DNA from: CAZZEX01 sp964653285
GTDB taxonomy: Bacteria; Chloroflexota; Anaerolineae; B4-G1
NCBI GenBank assembly: GCA_964653285.1
Contig: CAZZEX010000053.1
Span: forward strand, 1 to 32,800
Direction of reading: 5' to 3'
DNA: 32,800 bases
Position 1 is the first letter of the stretch. The number at the start of each line of letters is the position of its first letter. Below the pieces are notes generated by a model. It did not search any database. It was not told the origin of the DNA and saw only the letters and a list, made by a program, of their open reading frames with translations. The translations under genes were made by a program, and so were the position numbers. This document shows positions 30,939 through 32,800 of the stretch, piece by piece.

Positions 30939-32531
30939 TTAGTGTCTCGCTGTTGGAAGCGTATTTAGCGTCTCTCCACGCAGCGCCCGCCGCATTGCCT
31001 CTCGGTCGTCCCAGGGGTACTCGGTCGTGCCAAAGCACATACTTTGCTCGTGCCCCTTGCCGCAAGCGATCACCACGTCGCCTGTGCAGGCCTTATGGCA
31101 CGCCAACAAGATCGCCTCCCCCCGGTCCGGCATGCGCCATAGGTCCACCCCCTCACGCTTGCCCACCGCAGTGGCTGCGCCGATGCTCTCGGCCATAATC
31201 TCATCCAGGCTCTCGGTGCGGGGGTCCTCGGCGGTGATGATGACCAAATCGGCCAGCCGTCCCGCTATGTGGCCCATCATCCCTCGTTTGGCCTTATCCC
31301 GTAGTCCGGCGCAACCGAAGACGACGATCACGCGCCCTCCCTCGCTGGCCATTGCACGTGCCGTCCTCAGCGCCTGCTCCAGCGCCCAGGGGGTGTGGGC
31401 GAAGTCCACGATAGCCAGGAAATCCTGCCCGGCCTCGATGCATTCCATCCGCCCCGCCACCTCCCGTACCGCTGCGACCCCAGCGGCGATGGCCTCCAGC
31501 GGAAGGCCCAGCGCCACGCCGACGGCCGCCGCCGCCAGCACGTTGCTGACGTTGTAGGCTCCCACCAGCGGGGTTTCAATGGTGACTTCGCCGGCCGGTG
31601 TGTGCAGGGCCTGCCCTGAGCGAAGCCCTGAGTTCACCGAAGGGCGCAGTCGAAGGGTGAAGCAGGTCCGGTGGGGCTCAAAGACTACACCTTGAGCAAT
31701 CACATCCCCTTCGCCCTTCACAGAGTAGATGACCTGCCGGTCGGCGGAGATGGGGCTCAGGTAGCGGTAGGAGTCGTCGTCCCGGTTGAGGACGGCCACC
31801 TTGGGCACACCCGGCTTGCGGAAAGAGCGCGTCAACCCCTCGAACAGGCTGGCTTTGGCTTGCTGGTAGGCTGCCAGCGACCCGTGGAAGTCAAGGTGCT
31901 CGTGGGTGATGTTGGTGACGACAGCCACGTCGAAGTCGCAGCCTGCTACGCGGTGCTGGGCCAGCCCGTGGGAGGTGACCTCCAGCACGGCGTGGGTGGT
32001 CCCGATCTCGACCATGCGGGCCAGGTAGCGCTGGATGTCGGGCGGGTCGGGGGTGGTGGTATGAAAACCGGTGTCTATCTCTTCGTCACCGATGCGGGCG
32101 TTCACCGTGCTGACCATCCCGGCGTTGAGCCCACTGGCGCGCAGGATGGCGTAGATGAGGCTGACGGTGGTGGTCTTGCCGTCGGTGCCGGTGACGCCGA
32201 CGAGTGTCATCTTGCGGGAGGGGAAGTCGTGCCAGGCAGTGCACAGCCAGCCCCAGGCCTCCCGCGCGTCAGGGACGCGCACGTAAGTGAAGGCTCCCCA
32301 CGGCAGGCCAGGCAACTCCTGCGGGGCGCGTTCGCCGACGACGGCCACCGCTCCCTCCACCACCGCCTCGGCGATGAAGCGATGCCCGTCCACGCTGACG
32401 CCGGGGATGGCGACGAACAGGTCACCGGGGCGCACGTGGCGCGAATCGGCGGCGATGCCGTGTATTTCGACGTCGCCGCCGATTTGGCCCAGGACGGTGG
32501 GCAGTGTATCAAGTAGGTCGTTCAGTCTCAT
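30939..32531 (-). CDS. murE: UDP-N-acetylmuramyl-tripeptide synthetase MurE
   Basis: A Mur ligase adding the third amino acid to the peptidoglycan stem peptide. The 530-residue protein has the N-terminal UDP-binding domain with GIAADSRHVRPGDLFVAIPG, the ATP loop GVTGTDGKTTT (112-122), the substrate loop TTTPDP, NITHEHLDFHGS and the carbamylated lysine region YQQAKASLF (K226). The DNPR motif that selects meso-diaminopimelate reads EDPR (435-438), so another amino acid such as ornithine or lysine may be used. The conserved FGC.GDRD segment is FGCAGLRD. Residues ~297-310 are an insertion encoded by a palindromic repeat. ATG 32531 matches the family start, seven bases after the upstream small gene. 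Confidence 0.93.
   Translation of the reverse strand: MRLNDLLDTLPTVLGQIGGDVEIHGIAADSRHVRPGDLFVAIPGVSVDGHRFIAEAVVEGAVAVVGERAPQELPGLPWGAFTYVRVPDAREAWGWLCTAWHDFPSRKMTLVGVTGTDGKTTTVSLIYAILRASGLNAGMVSTVNARIGDEEIDTGFHTTTPDPPDIQRYLARMVEIGTTHAVLEVTSHGLAQHRVAGCDFDVAVVTNITHEHLDFHGSLAAYQQAKASLFEGLTRSFRKPGVPKVAVLNRDDDSYRYLSPISADRQVIYSVKGEGDVIAQGVVFEPHRTCFTLRLRPSVNSGLRSGQALHTPAGEVTIETPLVGAYNVSNVLAAAAVGVALGLPLEAIAAGVAAVREVAGRMECIEAGQDFLAIVDFAHTPWALEQALRTARAMASEGGRVIVVFGCAGLRDKAKRGMMGHIAGRLADLVIITAEDPRTESLDEIMAESIGAATAVGKREGVDLWRMPDRGEAILLACHKACTGDVVIACGKGHEQSMCFGTTEYPWDDREAMRRALRGETLNTLPTARH
31611..31665. repeat. Palindromic repeat inserted in frame within murE
   Basis: A 55-base stretch begins CTGCCCTGAGCGAAG, repeats CCCTGAG, contains GAAGGG twice and ends in GCAG. 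It has the form of the dispersed CCCTGAGC...TCGAAGGGCAG repeats found in many Chloroflexota-like and other genomes. On the murE strand it encodes roughly RPSVNSGLRSGQAL, breaking the usual FRLRTPAGE loop before domain junction. Confidence 0.65.
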
Positions 32532-32538
32532 CGCCGCG

Positions 32539-32718
32539 TCAGGCTGTCGCCTCCAGGTGGTGCTCAAACTCCCAGAAGACCTCGTCGCTGAGCGCATCCC
32601 AGGCTGCCAATTCAGCCGTCAACTCAGGCGGCATAGGCGGCAGATAGGTCGAGCAGGTCAAGTCGTATTCACCGCTGACAATCGCGCCTCGTATTCTCCT
32701 GAGAAGTCGCCGCGACAT
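32539..32718 (-). CDS. Small hypothetical protein upstream of murE
   Basis: A 59-codon frame with a very good ribosome site (GGGAAGGAG, six to seven bases before ATG) and a stop seven bases before murE. The product starts MSRRLLRRIRGAIVSGEYDL, basic at first. It then has TCSTYLPPMPPELTAEL and an acidic, aromatic end (WDALSDEVFWEFEHHLEA). It is soluble with no membrane segment. I do not recognise a family; the layout (basic N-terminus, acidic C-terminus) is like small antitoxins or adaptor proteins, but nothing proves it. Probably co-transcribed with murE. The last 82 bases of the window show no further gene. Confidence 0.6.
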   Translation of the reverse strand: MSRRLLRRIRGAIVSGEYDLTCSTYLPPMPPELTAELAAWDALSDEVFWEFEHHLEATA

Positions 32719-32800
32719 TCTGTCTCCTTCCCGCCCGATGTTGTATAACGTTCCCGCCGTGGCCGAAGTTGCCGCCGTTCTTCGCCTTCCGGGGCGCTCC

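Noticed and set aside
31671..32516. Plus-strand open frame of 281 codons opposite murE
   Set aside because: Gly/Val/Asp-rich shadow of the Mur ligase with no ribosome site.
1..32800. CRISPR array, rRNA, insertion sequence or prophage
   Set aside because: No regularly spaced repeats, no rRNA-like sequence, no transposase, integrase or phage structural motif was seen on either strand.

Overview
The window looks like chromosome from a GC-rich bacterium, most likely a member of the Chloroflexota (Anaerolineae-like). This is an inference from gene order, the short EF-Ts, the zinc-type S4, the kind of GNAT and nitrilase remnants present, and small palindromic repeats of a type common in such genomes. 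No marker gene in the window fixes the taxon. Strong Shine-Dalgarno motifs (AGGAGG) and sigma70-like promoters (TTGACA/TATAAT) are easy to read, and GTG and TTG starts are frequent.

Left part (1-5757): the end of the ribosomal alpha operon (rpsK tail, rpsD, rpoA, rplQ), then truA, rplM, rpsI and a clear terminator; a YabN-type methylase-MazG fusion; and a tRNA-Pro(CGG) on the minus strand. The tRNA and an ArsR-type regulator are read from divergent promoters. Positions 6244-7070 hold a collapsed inositol-1-phosphate synthase gene overlapping an intact CDP-alcohol phosphatidyltransferase.

Middle (7200-20500): an ABC-2 exporter pair, an alkyltransferase-like gene, and a two-domain thioredoxin read leftwards. 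Divergent from the thioredoxin, and sharing its -35 box, a strong promoter drives a structured leader with a 31-codon ORF and a canonical terminator. It is followed by a broken GNAT acetyltransferase, two HAD genes (three HAD domains) and a heterodimeric ABC exporter of BmrCD/TM287-288 type. The leader contains mutually exclusive base-pairing segments typical of ribosome-controlled attenuation. That arrangement in front of this exporter type recalls B. subtilis bmrB-bmrCD, and it is the most interesting system in the window. An EF-G paralogue follows, preceded in frame by the first 28 codons of a nitrilase-like gene.

Right part (20545-32718): a PIG-V/Gpi18-like membrane mannosyltransferase, an atypical OmpR-type regulator, and the conserved rpsB-tsf-pyrH-frr-uppS-cdsA run (translation plus lipid-carrier and phospholipid synthesis). 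After these come a two-CBS protein, class I fructose-1,6-bisphosphatase and rho. On the minus strand a small unknown gene, murE and an alpha/beta hydrolase form a short operon converging on rho.

Recurring themes are gene remnants keeping their start signals but missing most of the body (ino1, GNAT, nitrilase) and short palindromic repeats inserted in frame into essential genes (murE, EF-G-like). No rRNA, CRISPR array, insertion sequence or prophage was seen.
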